Program-made: the position numbers and the translations under genes
The notes under the pieces: model-generated
Databases searched by the model: none
What the model was told of the DNA's origin: nothing
What the model saw: the letters and a program-made list of their open reading frames with translations, nothing else
NCBI RefSeq assembly: GCF_900116765.1
Contig: NZ_UETC01000011.1
Location: 59,842-123,841 of the forward strand
Origin: Jannaschia seohaensis
GTDB lineage: Bacteria > Pseudomonadota > Alphaproteobacteria > Rhodobacterales > Rhodobacteraceae
Direction of reading: 5' to 3'
DNA: 64,000 nucleotides
Shown: positions 55,247 to 64,000 of the stretch, piece after piece
Numbering within the stretch: the first letter of the stretch is position 1
Layout of the letters: each line of letters opens with the position of its first letter

Positions 55247-56782
55247 TTACGAGAAGGTCTTGGCGTAGGCGTCGATTTCGGCCTTCAGCTTTTCCTCAGC
55301 CTCGCCCTTGATCTTGGGATCCTCGTTCGTGATCCAGTCCAGCACCGCCTTGCCCTTGCCGCGCATGTGGCTGAGCAGGCCGGCTTCCCAGCGGCCGACA
55401 TCCGAAACGGCGACCTTATCGAGATAGCCGCTGGTGCCGGCATAGATGACCGTCACGATCTCGGCGTTGGTCAGCGGCGAATACTGCGGCTGCTTCATCA
55501 GCTCGGTCAGGCGTGCACCACGGGCCAGCAGGCGCTGGGTCGAGGCGTCGAGATCGGAGCCGAACTGCGCGAAGGCCGCCATCTCGCGATACTGAGCCAG
55601 CGACAGCTTGACCGGACCCGCGACCGACTTCATCGCGTTGGTCTGCGCCGAGGATCCCACGCGCGAAACCGACAGGCCGGTGTTCACGGCCGGGCGGATG
55701 CCCTGGAAGAACAGGTCGGTTTCGAGGAAGATCTGGCCGTCGGTGATCGAGATCACGTTGGTCGGGATGAACGCCGACACGTCGCCGCCCTGGGTCTCGA
55801 TGATCGGCAGCGCCGTCAGCGAGCCCGCGCCGAACTCTTCCGACAGCTTCGCGGAGCGCTCCAGTAGGCGGGAGTGGAGGTAGAACACGTCGCCCGGGTA
55901 GGCTTCGCGGCCCGGCGGACGGCGCAGCAGCAGCGACATCTGGCGATACGCGACGGCCTGCTTGGAGAGGTCGTCATAGACGATCAGGGCGTGCTTGCCG
56001 TTGTCCCGGAAGTACTCGGCCATCGCCGTCGCGGCATAGGGCGCCAGGAACTGCATCGGCGCCGGGTCGGAGGCGGTGGCGGCCACGATGATCGAGTAGT
56101 CGATCGCGCCGGAGGCCTCCAGGCGCTTCACCAGCTGCGCCACGGTCGAGCGCTTCTGGCCGACGGCGACATAAACGCAGTAGAGCTTTTCCGAATCGTC
56201 CTTGGCGGCGTCGTTGTAGCTCTTCTGGTTGAGCATCGTGTCGAGCGCGACGGCGGTCTTGCCGGTCTGACGGTCGCCGATGATCAATTCGCGCTGGCCG
56301 CGGCCGATCGGGATCATGGCATCGACGGACTTCAGGCCGGTCGCCATCGGCTCGTGCACCGACTTACGCGGGATGATGCCGGGCGCCTTGACGTCGGCCA
56401 CGCGGCTCTCGGTGGCGTTGATCGGGCCCTTGCCGTCCAGCGGGTTGCCGAGACCATCGACGACGCGGCCGAGCAGTTCGGGGCCGGCGGGCACGGACAC
56501 GATCGAGTTCGTGCGCTTGACCGTGTCGCCTTCCTTGATGTCGCGGTCGGAGCCGAAGATCACGACGCCGACATTGTCGCTCTCGAGGTTCAGGGCCATG
56601 CCCTGAATACCGCCCGGGAACTCGACCATCTCGCCCGCCTGGACGTTGTCGAGACCGTAGACGCGCGCGATGCCGTCACCGACCGACAGCACGTGGCCGA
56701 CTTCGGCGACCTCGGCATCCTGGCCGAAATTCTTGATCTGCTCTTTGAGGATGGCCGAAATTTCGGCAGCCTGGATCGCCAT
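55247..56782 (-). CDS. atpA: F1 ATP synthase alpha subunit
   Basis: 511 aa; 'GDRQTGKT' P-loop (about 169-176), '[20 protein letters not shown]' split over the conserved region, '[13 protein letters not shown]'. Starts one base after the atpH stop. Confidence 0.98.
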   Translation of the reverse strand: MAIQAAEISAILKEQIKNFGQDAEVAEVGHVLSVGDGIARVYGLDNVQAGEMVEFPGGIQGMALNLESDNVGVVIFGSDRDIKEGDTVKRTNSIVSVPAGPELLGRVVDGLGNPLDGKGPINATESRVADVKAPGIIPRKSVHEPMATGLKSVDAMIPIGRGQRELIIGDRQTGKTAVALDTMLNQKSYNDAAKDDSEKLYCVYVAVGQKRSTVAQLVKRLEASGAIDYSIIVAATASDPAPMQFLAPYAATAMAEYFRDNGKHALIVYDDLSKQAVAYRQMSLLLRRPPGREAYPGDVFYLHSRLLERSAKLSEEFGAGSLTALPIIETQGGDVSAFIPTNVISITDGQIFLETDLFFQGIRPAVNTGLSVSRVGSSAQTNAMKSVAGPVKLSLAQYREMAAFAQFGSDLDASTQRLLARGARLTELMKQPQYSPLTNAEIVTVIYAGTSGYLDKVAVSDVGRWEAGLLSHMRGKGKAVLDWITNEDPKIKGEAEEKLKAEIDAYAKTFS

Positions 56783-56783
56783 G

Positions 56784-57344
56784 TTAACGGACCTCTTTCA
56801 TCGTGTTCTGGAGCGCGTTCAGCTTCGCGCGGATGCTGGTGTCGATCATCTGGGAACCGACCTTGACGACAAGACCGCCGATCAGCGCCTCATCGACGGT
56901 GACATCTAGCTTGACGTCCTTGCCGGTCGACGACTTGAGCGCCTCGGCCAGCCGACCGCGCTGGTCGTCCGACAACTGGGTCGCGCTGCGGATTTCGGCG
57001 AGCACCTCGCCCTTCTCGTCGGACAGGCGGTCGCGCAGGACGCGGACCATGGCAGGCACGACGAAGAGCCGGCGCTTGGACGCCATCAGCGCAAGCACGT
57101 TGCGCATGGTCTCCGACAGGCCCATCTTTTCCGCCACGGCGGTGATCGCGGCGCCCTGTTCGGCACGGCTGATCACCGGAGAGGTGAGCACCTCGCGCAG
57201 GTCCTCGCTCTCACCGATGGCCGCGCCGAGATCGGCCACGTCCTGTTCCAGTTTACTCAGGCCATCGCCCTCGCGGCTGAGTTCGAAGACGGCCTGCGCA
57301 TAGCGCTCGGCAATCCCCGTCGAAATCGAAGCTGGTTCGGACAC
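56784..57344 (-). CDS. atpH: F1 ATP synthase delta subunit (OSCP)
   Basis: 186 aa from GTG 57344, chosen because AAAGG stands six bases before it; the product then begins [21 protein letters not shown] as expected for this family. C-terminal '[21 protein letters not shown]' is the OSCP signature. Peripheral stalk. First gene of the cluster; the longer open frame upstream is not protein-like. Confidence 0.95.
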   Translation of the reverse strand: MSEPASISTGIAERYAQAVFELSREGDGLSKLEQDVADLGAAIGESEDLREVLTSPVISRAEQGAAITAVAEKMGLSETMRNVLALMASKRRLFVVPAMVRVLRDRLSDEKGEVLAEIRSATQLSDDQRGRLAEALKSSTGKDVKLDVTVDEALIGGLVVKVGSQMIDTSIRAKLNALQNTMKEVR

Positions 57345-57649
57345 GTCCACCCTTTCGACAGTCTTTCGGGCAGCCCCGGTCCCCCCGGCTCGCCCCTTTC
57401 GATCCGGCCCGCGTGAGGCCCGACCCCGAAATCGCGCTCCCTCTAGCAGAGGGTCTCGGACCCTGCAACTACGCCGCGCGCGTTGCCGCGCAGCGTTTCG
57501 TCGCAGTTTAATGGACGAACTGCTGCATTGCGGCGGACCGGCCCGCCGCGATGCAGCGGGGCGAGTCGCGCGCATCCGCCTCCGGGCGAATCTCTTCGGA
57601 CGCTCCCGATGCCGCTCCCCGGCGGCACGGCACACCGCCGCGCAGCACC
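57345..57649. other. 305-base leader/intergenic region before the atp cluster
   Basis: Between the methyltransferase stop and atpH start on the minus strand. No gene seen. Holds the long hairpin at 57523-57556 and a relatively AT-rich segment (57501-57515) that may contain the atp promoter; no good -35/-10 pair found. Confidence 0.5.
57523..57556 (-). promoter_or_regulatory. Long hairpin in the atp leader or methyltransferase 3' end
   Basis: CTGCAT-T-GCGGCGG (57523-57536), loop ACCGGC, CCGCCGC-G-ATGCAG (57543-57556): a 14-pair stem with one mismatch position. No U run follows on the minus strand, so a classical terminator is unlikely; an attenuator, processing site or Rho-dependent end is possible. 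Confidence 0.5.
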
Positions 57650-58450
57650 TCAGCCCGCGCGCGGCGGCCGCACGCGCAGACCCAACCGGGCCTGACCTTC
57701 GACGTTGCGCCCCGCCGCCGTCGGCTCCGGCACGCCTTCCAGCACGCGCAAGGGCCGCTGGACCCGCTCGGCCAGGCCGGTGCGCGGGCGGGCGGGCACC
57801 TGCTTCGACACCTCCAGAAGCATGACCCCGCCCCCGCCCGACCGCGACAGCCGCTGGCCCAGCCGCTCCGCCAGCCCGCCGAAGCGCAGCCAGAACTTGC
57901 TCTCGCTGGGCGGTGCGAAGAGCGCAGCCAGATGACGCTCGGGGATGAGCCCCGCCGCCGTGACCTGTGCCTCCAGCTGGCGCCGCGAATAGGGCCGCCC
58001 GAATCCGAAAGGCGTCCCGTCGCGCCGCGCCCAAAGACCCGAGCGGTTCGGCACAACGAAGACCGCCCGCCCCCCGGGGCCCAGCACCCGGGCGCATTCA
58101 TCGAGAAGGGCGTTAGGATTCTCCGACGTCTCCAGCCCGTGCAGCAGAACGAGTCGGTCCACCGACCCCGTCTCCAGCGGCCAGAGCGTCTCCTCGACCA
58201 GGACCGAGACGTTCTCCATGCCGGCGGGCCAATGCATCACCCCTTGCGGCGCGGGCATCAGCCCGATGACCCGGCGGGCGTCCGGCAAGAAGGGCCGCAG
58301 CAGCGGAACGGCGAAGCCGAACCCCGCCACCGTGCGCCCCTTCACTTCGGGCCAAAGCTCCACCAGGCGGTCGCGGACCGCCTTCTGCGCGGCCCGACCC
58401 AGGCGCGTCCGGTAATAGAAGTGCCGCAGATCGAGCACATCGAGATGCAT
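57650..58450 (-). CDS. Class I SAM-dependent methyltransferase
   Basis: 266 aa from ATG 58450. Methyltransferase-11 pattern: '[15 protein letters not shown]' as motif I, '[14 protein letters not shown]' and '[14 protein letters not shown]' as later motifs. The Gly-rich SAM loop is unorthodox (GFGFAVP), seen in a Rhodobacterales group of proteins next to gloB. Substrate unknown. C-terminus Arg/Pro-rich. Divergent from gloB, 59 bases between starts. Confidence 0.78.
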   Translation of the reverse strand: MHLDVLDLRHFYYRTRLGRAAQKAVRDRLVELWPEVKGRTVAGFGFAVPLLRPFLPDARRVIGLMPAPQGVMHWPAGMENVSVLVEETLWPLETGSVDRLVLLHGLETSENPNALLDECARVLGPGGRAVFVVPNRSGLWARRDGTPFGFGRPYSRRQLEAQVTAAGLIPERHLAALFAPPSESKFWLRFGGLAERLGQRLSRSGGGGVMLLEVSKQVPARPRTGLAERVQRPLRVLEGVPEPTAAGRNVEGQARLGLRVRPPRAG

Positions 58451-58509
58451 GTCAGCCCTTGTTATGGCCTCATTCGCCGTCATCCTTATCGTGCAAACCG
58501 GAGAATACC

Positions 58510-59271
58510 ATGACCCTCGCCCCCAGCCTCGTGACGATCCCCTGCCTGAAGGACAATTACGCCTTTCTTTTCCGCACGGGCGACCGAGTCGCGGTCGTCG
58601 ACGTGCCGGAAGCGGGGCCGATCCTGGCCGCGCTGGAGGAGCGGGGCTGGTCGCTGACCGACATCCTGCTGACGCATCATCACTGGGACCATGTCGACGG
58701 CGTGGCCGATCTGGTGGACGCGACCGGCGCGAAGGTCTGGGGCAATGCCGAGGACGCGGCGCGCCTGCCCCCGCTCGACCACCCCATCCGCCCCGGCGAA
58801 ACGATCCGGCTTGGCGACGACGAGGCGCAGGTCTGGGACGTGTCGGGGCACACGATCGGGCATATCGCCTATGTGTTCGACGACGTGGCCTTTACCGGCG
58901 ACAGCCTGATGGCCGCGGGCTGCGGCCGCCTGTTCGAGGGCACGCCAGGGCGGATGCACGAAAGTCTCTCGCAATTCGCCGCGCTGTCGGACGCGGTGCT
59001 CATCGCGTCGGGGCACGAATATACGGCCTCCAATCTCGCCTTCGCGGCCACCCTTGAACCCGGCAATCCGGCGCTTAATTCTAGGGCAGCCGAGGTCGCG
59101 GCCCTGAACGCGGAAGGGGCGCCTTCCGTGCCGTCGACCCTTGGCGAAGAACGCAGCACCAACCCGTTCCTGCGCAGCCATGTGGACGCGATCAAGGCGG
59201 CGACGGGGACCATCGGAAAAAGTGACGCAGATACCTTTGCCGCGGCTCGCCGTGCAAAGGATGCCTTCTGA
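58510..59271 (+). CDS. gloB: Hydroxyacylglutathione hydrolase (glyoxalase II)
   Basis: 253 aa. Metallo-beta-lactamase motif THHHWDH (55-61), '[12 protein letters not shown]', '[17 protein letters not shown]' and '[14 protein letters not shown]', plus the C-terminal glutathione-binding part with '[14 protein letters not shown]'. Hydrolyses S-lactoylglutathione from the methylglyoxal pathway. Start ATG 58510 chosen because family members begin a few residues before 'CLKDNY'. Confidence 0.95.
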   Translation: MTLAPSLVTIPCLKDNYAFLFRTGDRVAVVDVPEAGPILAALEERGWSLTDILLTHHHWDHVDGVADLVDATGAKVWGNAEDAARLPPLDHPIRPGETIRLGDDEAQVWDVSGHTIGHIAYVFDDVAFTGDSLMAAGCGRLFEGTPGRMHESLSQFAALSDAVLIASGHEYTASNLAFAATLEPGNPALNSRAAEVAALNAEGAPSVPSTLGEERSTNPFLRSHVDAIKAATGTIGKSDADTFAAARRAKDAF

Positions 59272-59421
59272 GGCATCGTTTATCGTCGCTTGCGCATCAC
59301 TGGCAGGTCACTGTTAGCGGAGACAGGTCAGAAAAAGGTTGAAGCCCGTTGGACGACAACCAAAACTTAAGGAGACGCGGCCCATACTCCCATGTGCTGC
59401 CGACGGCTGAAGGAGAACATC

Positions 59422-61755
59422 ATGCCCTCGTTCTCGAATACTCTGGAACAAGCCATCCACGCGGCCCTCGCGCAGGCCAACGCGCGCCGTCACGAACTGG
59501 CCACCCTGGAACACCTGCTGCTTGTCCTGATCGATGAGCCCGACGCGGCCCGCGTGATGCAGGCCTGCGGGGTGAATCTCGAAGAGCTTCGCCAAACCGT
59601 GGAGGAGTTCATCGAGGACGACCTTTCGACCCTCGTGACCGAGGTCGAAGGCTCCGAAGCGGTGCCGACCGCCGCATTCCAGCGCGTGATCCAGCGCGCC
59701 GCCATCCACGTGCAGTCCTCTGGCCGCACCGAGGTGACGGGCGCCAACGTGCTCGTCGCCATCTTCGCCGAGCGTGAATCGAACGCCGCCTATTTCCTGC
59801 AAGAGCAGGACATGACGCGTTACGATGCGGTCAACTTCATCGCCCACGGCGTCGCCAAGGATCCCGAATTCGGCGAGGCGCGCCCCGTTCAGGGCGCGGA
59901 AGAGCCGGAAGAGCAGGCGCAAGGCAGCGAGAGCGGTCCCAACCCCTCCGAAAACCGCGAAAGCGCGCTGGCCAAGTATTGCGTCGACCTCAACAAGAAG
60001 GCGTCAGAAGGCGATGTCGATCCGCTGATCGGCCGCGACCACGAGGTCGAGCGTTCGATCCAGGTGCTCTGCCGCCGGCGCAAGAACAACCCGCTGCTGG
60101 TGGGCGACCCGGGCGTTGGCAAAACGGCCATCGCCGAGGGTCTGGCCTATAAGATCACGCAAGGCGAAGTGCCCGATGTGCTGGCCGGCGCCACGATCTA
60201 CTCGCTCGACATGGGCGCGCTGCTGGCGGGCACCCGCTATCGCGGCGATTTCGAGGAGCGGTTGAAGGCCGTCGTCACCGAGCTCGAAGAACATCCCGAC
60301 GCGGTGCTGTTCATCGACGAGATCCACACTGTGATCGGCGCGGGCGCCACCTCCGGCGGCGCGATGGATGCCTCCAACCTCCTGAAGCCCGCGCTTCAGG
60401 GCGGCAAGCTGCGCACCATGGGCTCCACCACCTACAAGGAGTTCCGTCAGCACTTCGAGAAGGACCGCGCGCTCAGCCGCCGGTTCCAGAAGATCGACGT
60501 CAACGAGCCCTCGGTCGAGGATACGGTGAAGATTCTGAAGGGGCTCAAGAGCCGCTTCGAGGATCACCACTCGATCAAATACACGGCCGACGCCATCAAG
60601 TCGGCGGTGGAACTGAGCGCGCGCTACGTCAACGACCGCAAGCTGCCCGACAAGGCCATCGACGTGATCGACGAGGCCGGCGCCGCCCAGGCACTGGTGG
60701 CCGAGTCGAAGCGTCGCAAGACCATCGGCGTCAAAGAGATCGAGGCCGTCGTCGCCAAGATCGCCCGCATCCCGCCCAAGAACGTCTCCAAGGACGACCA
60801 AGAGGTGCTGCGCGACCTGGAAGGCTCGCTCAAGCGCGTCGTCTTCGGTCAGGATCCGGCGATCGAGGCGCTCGCCTCGGCGATCAAGCTGGCCCGCGCG
60901 GGCCTGCGGGAGCCGGAAAAGCCCATCGGCAATTACCTGTTCGCGGGTCCGACCGGCGTCGGCAAGACCGAGGTGGCCAAACAGCTCGCCGATACGCTCG
61001 GCGTCGAGATGCTGCGCTTCGACATGTCGGAATACATGGAGAAGCACGCGGTCTCGCGGCTGATCGGTGCGCCTCCGGGCTATGTCGGCTTCGACCAGGG
61101 CGGCATGCTGACCGACGGCGTCGACCAGCACCCGCACTGCGTGCTGCTGCTCGACGAGATCGAAAAGGCGCATCCGGACGTGTTCAACGTGCTGCTGCAG
61201 GTGATGGATCACGGCAAGCTGACCGACCATAACGGCCGGGCGGTGGATTTCCGAAACGTCATCCTGATCATGACGTCGAATGCCGGCGCCTCGGATGCGG
61301 CGCGCGCGCCGCTCGGTTTCGGTCGTGACCGGCGCGAGGGCGAGGATACCGCCGCCATCGAGCGGACCTTCACGCCCGAGTTCCGCAACCGCCTGGACGC
61401 GATCGTCAGCTTCGCGCCCCTGCCGAAGGACACGATCCTGCAGGTCGTCGAGAAGTTCGTCCTACAGCTGGAGGCGCAGCTTCTGGACCGCGGCGTCACC
61501 ATCGAACTGACCCGCGCCGCAGCCGAATGGATCGCGGACAAGGGCTACGACGACAAGATGGGCGCGCGCCCCCTGGGCCGCGTCATCCAGGAGCACGTCA
61601 AGAAGCCGCTCGCCGAGGAGCTTCTCTTCGGCAAGCTGGCCAAAGGCGGGCTTGTGAAGGTCGGCGTGAAAAACGGCGAGTTGGAGCTGCGCATCGAGGA
61701 ACCGGGCGCGCCGAAAATCTCCAACAAGAAGCCGCCGCTGCTGACGGCCGAGTGA
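59422..61755 (+). CDS. clpA: ATP-dependent Clp protease ATP-binding subunit ClpA
   Basis: 777 aa; AAGGAG nine bases upstream. N-terminal double Clp-N repeat (1-145), acidic linker (about 155-178), AAA domain 1 with Walker A 'GDPGVGKT' (228-235), AAA domain 2 with 'GPTGVGKT', and ClpB_D2-small domain. No M-domain, so ClpA not ClpB. Unfolds substrates for ClpP. clpS, often adjacent, is not found here. Confidence 0.96.
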   Translation: MPSFSNTLEQAIHAALAQANARRHELATLEHLLLVLIDEPDAARVMQACGVNLEELRQTVEEFIEDDLSTLVTEVEGSEAVPTAAFQRVIQRAAIHVQSSGRTEVTGANVLVAIFAERESNAAYFLQEQDMTRYDAVNFIAHGVAKDPEFGEARPVQGAEEPEEQAQGSESGPNPSENRESALAKYCVDLNKKASEGDVDPLIGRDHEVERSIQVLCRRRKNNPLLVGDPGVGKTAIAEGLAYKITQGEVPDVLAGATIYSLDMGALLAGTRYRGDFEERLKAVVTELEEHPDAVLFIDEIHTVIGAGATSGGAMDASNLLKPALQGGKLRTMGSTTYKEFRQHFEKDRALSRRFQKIDVNEPSVEDTVKILKGLKSRFEDHHSIKYTADAIKSAVELSARYVNDRKLPDKAIDVIDEAGAAQALVAESKRRKTIGVKEIEAVVAKIARIPPKNVSKDDQEVLRDLEGSLKRVVFGQDPAIEALASAIKLARAGLREPEKPIGNYLFAGPTGVGKTEVAKQLADTLGVEMLRFDMSEYMEKHAVSRLIGAPPGYVGFDQGGMLTDGVDQHPHCVLLLDEIEKAHPDVFNVLLQVMDHGKLTDHNGRAVDFRNVILIMTSNAGASDAARAPLGFGRDRREGEDTAAIERTFTPEFRNRLDAIVSFAPLPKDTILQVVEKFVLQLEAQLLDRGVTIELTRAAAEWIADKGYDDKMGARPLGRVIQEHVKKPLAEELLFGKLAKGGLVKVGVKNGELELRIEEPGAPKISNKKPPLLTAE

Positions 61756-61783
61756 TCGGCGCTCTGCCCAAGCGCTCGCAAGG

Positions 61784-61810
61784 AAGGCCCCCCGCCGTGG
61801 GGGCCTTTTC
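61784..61810 (+). terminator. Intrinsic terminator after clpA
   Basis: AAGGCCCCC (61784-61792), loop CGCCGT, GGGGGCCTT (61799-61807) then TTC, 28 bases after the clpA stop. Confidence 0.82.
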
Positions 61811-61886
61811 GCGTTCCAGCCCTGGGCCGGGGATCGAGGGCCGAGCCCTCCGCACCTCTTCGGTCGAAGGCCTGGCCGCCTCGGCG

Positions 61887-62834
61887 ATGACGCCGAGGCG
61901 CCTCTTTAGAAGCGCGGCGCTCACCATGGCGGCGCTGATGCTCGCGCATGCGGCATCGGCCCAAGACATTACGCTGCGTTTTCCGCTCGACTGCCGCCTC
62001 GGCGAGACCTGCTTCATCCAGCAATATGTCGACACCGATCCCGGCCCGGGCGCGGCCGACCACAGCGGCGGCCCGCTCAGCTATGACGGCCATCGCGGCA
62101 CCGATATCCGCGTCGCCGATCTGGAGGCGATGGCGGCCGGTGTCCTCGTCCTCGCACCCGCCGATGGCATCGTGCGCGCCACCCGCGATGGCGTCCCGGA
62201 CCGCATCATGGCCGACCCGTCCGAGGTCGCGGGCCAGGATTGTGGCAACGGCATCGTCCTCGCCCATCCCGGCGGATGGGAGACGCAGCTCTGCCATCTA
62301 GCCCAGGGTTCCGTCCGCGTGACGCAGGACGACCGAGTGCGGGCGGGCGATCCGGTCGGGCGCGTCGGGCTGTCCGGCCGCACCCAATTTCCCCATGTCC
62401 ATCTGTCGGTCCGCCGCGATGGTGCCGTGATCGATCCGTTTCCCGCCGGACTCTGGCAGGATCCGCCGGACTATCAGCCGGGAGGCTTCCTCTCCATCGG
62501 CCTGGCGGACGCCGTCCCCAGCTTCGAGGCCGTCAAGGCCGGGACGGCCGATGCCGCCCGCCTGCCCGTCACCGCCCCGGCGCTCGTCGTCTGGGCCTAT
62601 CTCTTCGGCGGCCGGGCGGGCGACACGATCCGGCTGCGCATCCAGGGCGTTGAAGAAGAAGAGATCTTCGCTCACGAGACGAGGCTGGAGCGCACCCAGG
62701 CGGAACTCTTCCGCGCGGCGGGGCGGCGGCTCACGGCCGCGCAATTGCGCGGCGGGCTCTATCGCGGCGAGGCAGTGCTGCTGCGGGACGGTGTCGAGAT
62801 CGACCGGATCGAAACGACTATCCCCATCCGTTGA
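61887..62834 (+). CDS. Secreted M23-family metallopeptidase
   Basis: 315 aa from ATG 61887; ATG 61926 is an alternative closer to the signal-peptide core (ALMLAHAASAQ). LytM/M23 zinc motifs: 'HRGTDIRV' (HxxxD) and 'HVHLSVRRDG' (HxH), with 'CGNGIVLAHPGG' between. Four cysteines may form disulfides. The last 110 residues are a beta-rich domain without a known name. Likely peptidoglycan endopeptidase or a catalytically tuned regulator. Stands behind the clpA terminator. Confidence 0.85.
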   Translation: MTPRRLFRSAALTMAALMLAHAASAQDITLRFPLDCRLGETCFIQQYVDTDPGPGAADHSGGPLSYDGHRGTDIRVADLEAMAAGVLVLAPADGIVRATRDGVPDRIMADPSEVAGQDCGNGIVLAHPGGWETQLCHLAQGSVRVTQDDRVRAGDPVGRVGLSGRTQFPHVHLSVRRDGAVIDPFPAGLWQDPPDYQPGGFLSIGLADAVPSFEAVKAGTADAARLPVTAPALVVWAYLFGGRAGDTIRLRIQGVEEEEIFAHETRLERTQAELFRAAGRRLTAAQLRGGLYRGEAVLLRDGVEIDRIETTIPIR

Positions 62835-62886
62835 CGCGGGCCGCGCACCCGGCCATCCCTGTCCGGCATCACCACCGGAGGATCCC

Positions 62887-63627
62887 ATGACCGATCGCAT
62901 CGCACTCATCACCGGCGCCGCCCAGGGCATCGGCCTGGCCTGTGCCGAGGCCCTGGCCGAAGACGGCTGCCGCGTCGTCCTGGCCGACCTGAAAGAGAGC
63001 GTCACCGAAGAGGCCGCGCGCCTCGGAGGCCATGGCTATGTCTGCGACATGGGGGATCCGGCCCAGATCGCCGACCTCTTCGACCGAATCGAAGCCGAGG
63101 TCGGCCCGGTCTCGGTGCTCGTCAACAACGCGGGCATCGCGATCGGCGCGGACTTCCTGGAGATGTCCGAGGCGCAGTTCCGCAAGGTGCTGGACGTCAA
63201 CCTCGTGGGCGTGTTCCTGGCCACGCAACGCGCGGCCCGGACCATGGTGGCGCAGGGCATCGAGGGCGCGATCGTCAACATGTCCTCGATCAACGCCCAG
63301 GTCGCCATCCCGCAGATCGCGGGCTACTGCGCCTCCAAGGGCGGCGTGATGCAGTTGACCAAGGTGGCGTCCCTGGCGCTGGCGCCCCACAACATCCGCG
63401 TGAACGCGGTGGGGCCGGGCTCCATCGACACGGAGATGATGGCGTCCGTGAACGCCGACCCCGCCGCTTTCGACCGCGCCATGTCCCGCACGCCGCTCAA
63501 GCGCCCGGGCACCGCCCGCGAGATCGGCGACGTCGTGGCGTTCCTGGCCTCGCCCAAAGCCAGTTACGTGACCGGAGAGACGATTTATGTCGACGGCGGA
63601 CGGCTGGCGCTGAATTACACGGTCTGA
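62887..63627 (+). CDS. SDR-family NAD(P)-dependent dehydrogenase
   Basis: 246 aa; GGAGG six bases upstream. 'TGAAQGIG' (9-16), 'NNAG', 'NMSSINAQ' and a regular active site Y-C-A-S-K (YxxxK), then 'NAVGPGSIDTEMM'. Acidic residue after strand beta2 ('VVLADLKE') points to NAD+. Resembles sugar/alcohol dehydrogenases of the FabG-like class; substrate unknown. Confidence 0.85.
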   Translation: MTDRIALITGAAQGIGLACAEALAEDGCRVVLADLKESVTEEAARLGGHGYVCDMGDPAQIADLFDRIEAEVGPVSVLVNNAGIAIGADFLEMSEAQFRKVLDVNLVGVFLATQRAARTMVAQGIEGAIVNMSSINAQVAIPQIAGYCASKGGVMQLTKVASLALAPHNIRVNAVGPGSIDTEMMASVNADPAAFDRAMSRTPLKRPGTAREIGDVVAFLASPKASYVTGETIYVDGGRLALNYTV

Positions 63628-63635
63628 CGCCGGGG

Positions 63636-63658
63636 GCGCGGGGGCGTGGCCCCCGCGC
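63636..63658 (+). terminator. GC-rich hairpin right after the SDR gene
   Basis: Ten-base perfect arms GCGCGGGGGC and GCCCCCGCGC around GTG, nine bases past the stop. It forms the hairpin part of repeat copy D; no U run directly behind. Confidence 0.65.
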
Positions 63659-63722
63659 GGCGGGCTGGTGGGCTGGTGGCTCGGGTGGGGGCTTGCTGTG
63701 GGCGGCGGTGTAGGTGGCCCGG

Positions 63723-63754
63723 GCGGGATTTGAGTATTTTTGGCCAGAAGAAGG
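63723..63754 (+). repeat. Dispersed intergenic repeat, copy D tail
   Basis: GCGGGATTTGAGTATTTTTG followed by GCCAGAAGAAGG. Same hairpin-then-tail layout as copies A-C, with the hairpin at 63636-63658 further away. Downstream to about 63900 the sequence is G-rich with no coding character. Confidence 0.65.
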
Positions 63755-63901
63755 AGGGGCCGGGCGCGGTGCCGGTGCGGGGGCGCGGGCGGGTTTCGTT
63801 GCAGGATCGGGGGGGCGCGGTCGCGGGGGCGTGAGGGTCCGTCGCGACGCCGTGAGGGGCGTGCGGAAGGGCGGGCAATCTGTGCGCAGGCGCGCGTAGA
63901 T

Positions 63902-64000
63902 ATGCAGTATTTCACGGTTTCGTTCGTTGATCGTGAGGGCTCAGAGGCGCATATCCCCCTCATCGGCACCGGGCAGACGCCCACCGCCAAGGACACACGG
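63902..64000 (+). CDS. Possible start of an unidentified gene, cut by the window end
   Basis: ATG at 63902 opens a frame that stays open to the last base (33 residues, beginning MQYFTVSFVDREGSEAHIPL). Base composition is visibly less GC-rich than the preceding 250 bases and the residues look protein-like. No ribosome site. Too short to identify. Confidence 0.35.
   Translation, partial: MQYFTVSFVDREGSEAHIPLIGTGQTPTAKDTR

Noticed and set aside
59392..59421. Earlier clpA start (MCCRRLKENI...)
   Set aside because: The ATG at 59422 has AAGGAG at good spacing and gives the family-typical N-terminus; the upstream ATG has none.

Overview
The window is about 64 kb of GC-rich, gene-dense DNA that looks like the chromosome of a Rhodobacterales (Rhodobacteraceae/roseobacter-type) alphaproteobacterium. 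The evidence is the atpHAGD...C arrangement, a nitrogen-PTS enzyme I (ptsP), TRAP and ABC sugar transporters, a VPLPA-CTERM protein, an H-type lectin protein and many ATGA-overlapping genes. Genus cannot be told from the sequence alone. I saw no rRNA, tRNA, CRISPR, integrase or transposase.

Layout. 1-18.4 kb is mixed housekeeping: 2'-5' RNA ligase (cut by the window edge), App1-type phosphatase, AMP-binding ligase, trehalase, EI-Ntr, RsgA, a FadR-type regulator, an OmpA lipoprotein, an aromatic aminotransferase followed by a mercaptopyruvate sulfurtransferase, a MOSC protein, L25/Ctc with a strong terminator, a YeeE/YedE thiosulfate-type transporter, small oxidoreductases, a GAF protein and a VPLPA-CTERM protein.

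18.4-27.8 kb (minus strand) is a carbohydrate block. A diheme c-type peroxidase-like gene, a PfkB kinase, a LacD-type aldolase, an L-fucose-isomerase-family protein and a Gfo/Idh/MocA oxidoreductase are joined by four successive ATGA overlaps. Downstream on the same strand are a 2-hydroxyacid dehydrogenase, aldose 1-epimerase, an aldehyde dehydrogenase and an unlisted 54-aa membrane protein. Isomerase + kinase + aldolase is the logic of a ketose-1-phosphate pathway (tagatose or sulfo-EMP type), but the substrate is not assignable by eye. This is the best candidate for an undescribed pathway.

27.8-36 kb holds a Sel1 protein, a soluble chemoreceptor, and on the minus strand a DeoR regulator, TRAP permeases, a periplasmic PQQ-type sugar dehydrogenase, a diheme cytochrome c and the TRAP binding protein. 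A CTTTCG/CGAAAG operator lies between the -35 and the expected -10 of the TRAP promoter.

36-50 kb is a galactoside-use island: UgpC-type ATPase and IclR regulator (minus), then ABC binding protein, two permeases, GH36 alpha-galactosidase, SDR, dgoK, dgoA, an SMP-30 lactonase and GH42 beta-galactosidase (plus). Together they import alpha/beta-galactosides, hydrolyse them in the cytoplasm and run the De Ley-Doudoroff route to pyruvate and glyceraldehyde-3-phosphate; only galactonate dehydratase is missing. A GAPDH gene converges on the end of the island.

50.8-57.5 kb is the F1 ATP synthase cluster (atpH-A-G-D), followed by a clear intrinsic terminator, then an SGNH-hydrolase gene and atpC. 57.6-64 kb carries a methyltransferase, glyoxalase II, clpA, an M23 peptidase, an SDR and the start of an unidentified gene. 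Two families of dispersed palindromic repeats (hairpin + TATTT...AAGA tail; GGCGGGG palindromes) sit in the intergenic gaps.
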